Program-made: the position numbers and the translations under genes
From: Heloderma charlesbogerti
Lineage: Eukaryota; Chordata; Lepidosauria; Squamata; Helodermatidae
DNA length: 64,000 nt
Assembly (NCBI GenBank): GCA_026122225.1
Contig: JANEZZ010001863.1
Span: 186,001-250,000, forward strand
Reading direction: 5' to 3'
The notes under the pieces: generated by a model
Told to the model about the DNA's origin: nothing
Databases searched by the model: none
Seen by the model: only the letters and a program-made list of their open reading frames with translations
Shown here: piece after piece, positions 63,148-64,000 of the stretch
How positions within the stretch are numbered: the first letter of the stretch is position 1
Layout: every line of letters starts with the position of its first letter

Positions 63148-63225
63148 AAGCCAATGTGTGAACAGATCCCTAGATTACATAGGTCTTTGGTCTGATTCAG
63201 CATGGCTCTTCTTATATTCTTACTT
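63148..63225 (+). mobile_element. CR1-like LINE 3' tip
   Basis: GTGTGAACAGATCCCTAGATT, TTTGGTCTGATTCAGCATGG and CTCTTCTTATATTCTTAC. Confidence 0.72.
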
Positions 63226-63807
63226 CAGACAGAGAGAGAGAATAGCAGAGTAGTTAACTATTTAACAACAACAGCAACAACAACAACAACAAGGCTAGGG
63301 TAATTGTGTTGGCCACAAGTCAAAAAATCCAAAATCCATATTGGGGCAATACCTTTATTCTGTCAACCCAAGGTAAGTGGCCACCCTGGGTACAGCTAAA
63401 GGACAGTAAATAGTTAATTACGGTGTGTATGGTCACATTTTACTGCCATCCAGGATGTTACTTGAATGTTGGTCTTCAGCCACCAAAATGTCCTGCACTG
63501 GCTCTGCTAGGAGCTGTTTGGCAAGTCAGAGCCCTCTTTACAATCGTTTCCAGCCATCTTTAAAAGCAGACTTCTCCCTGGCAAGATGTTAAACAGGCAA
63601 CGCTGTTTCCGTCAACCCTCCTTGTGACCTGCATTCCAAGGTTCTTGGAGCATCATCTGGCCATCAGTGTCCATGAATCAAACACCTTTATTAGCTATCA
63701 AGCTATGCCAAAGCCCAGAGAGGGAAGGGACAATATATTTGGTATCAGGATGTGTGATGATGTATGCTGGGATTTCCTCCCATATTGCATTTGCTGGGGG
63801 CAAAGCT
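63226..63807. other. Intergenic, unassigned; (CAA)n at 63266-63292
   Basis: Short CAACAA tract; the rest shows no recognisable feature. Confidence 0.5.
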
Positions 63808-64000
63808 AAACATAGAGCATTTCTACACCAGCCTAAAATGTTGCATTTAAACCGGGGCTTTCTGCTTCCGTTTTAAATGCAGGATCACAACGGACTCCCT
63901 TTCTTTACATGTGTTTCCTTTTCCCCCTCCTTCCCCTCCTCATCTGAGTCTTCCATATGTTTCATTGATCTCGCTCTTCTTCTTGCCGCTTTTCCTCTTT
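63808..64000 (+). repeat. U5 repeat, cut by window end
   Basis: GAGCATTTCTACACCAGCC, GGGCTTTCTGCTTCCG and CATATGTTTCATTGATCTCG; third copy, lacking both nested insertions seen in 61507-63147. Confidence 0.78.

Overview
This window is vertebrate nuclear DNA, almost certainly from a squamate reptile (lizard or snake). It holds four consecutive GT-AG spliced exons of one conserved kinase gene in a dense mix of CR1, CR1-like, L2-like and BovB (RTE) LINEs, tRNA-derived SINEs and short palindromic DNA transposons. BovB together with abundant CR1 and L2 points to Squamata. The species cannot be read from the sequence.

The only host gene recognised is the 3' part of protein kinase C eta (PRKCH), on the + strand. 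Its last four coding exons are 13352-13490 (catalytic loop, DFG, activation loop), 14813-15001 (lower C-lobe), 31357-31500 (end of the kinase domain) and 33452-33598 (AGC tail with turn and hydrophobic motifs, then TAG). The introns are 1322, 16355 and 1951 bp. A repeat-free 3' UTR follows to a likely ATTAAA poly(A) signal at 34103. Positions 1-13351 are intron 5' of these exons; the exon before the catalytic loop was not found. From about 34.2 kb to the end no host gene is recognised. In other amniotes HIF1A lies downstream of PRKCH, so this part is probably the PRKCH-HIF1A intergenic interval (inference).

The rest is a layered transposon archive. LINE copies include a CR1 with a 390-codon reverse-transcriptase frame (6447-7890), an L2-like element with endonuclease and reverse-transcriptase frames (44944-47708) joined to a CR1 endonuclease fragment, and two BovB 3' ends. 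Non-autonomous DNA transposons fall into three hAT-like families, most copies with visible 8-bp target-site duplications (TSDs), and one PIF/Harbinger-like family with TTA/TAA duplications. There are also several unclassified families, a candidate solo LTR (21754-22183), a broken Ty3/gypsy gag-like fragment (35945-36515) and a 5S rRNA-CR1 chimera (62004-62097).

The most unusual content is a five-copy, CpG-rich hAT family (here hAT1: 805-1412, 20561-21329, 27828-28292, 56724-57522, 62326-62915). It has Ac-like TAGGGATGT ends and a core built of nested palindromic modules. Near each end is a splice-donor consensus pointing outward on the strand leaving the element. Copy 62326-62915 sits in a repeat whose sister copy at 30425-30796 keeps the empty site. 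A second notable point is that two palindromic families carry inverted pairs of a motif resembling the ZNF143/THAP11 site (ACTACAAYTCCCAGMATGC).
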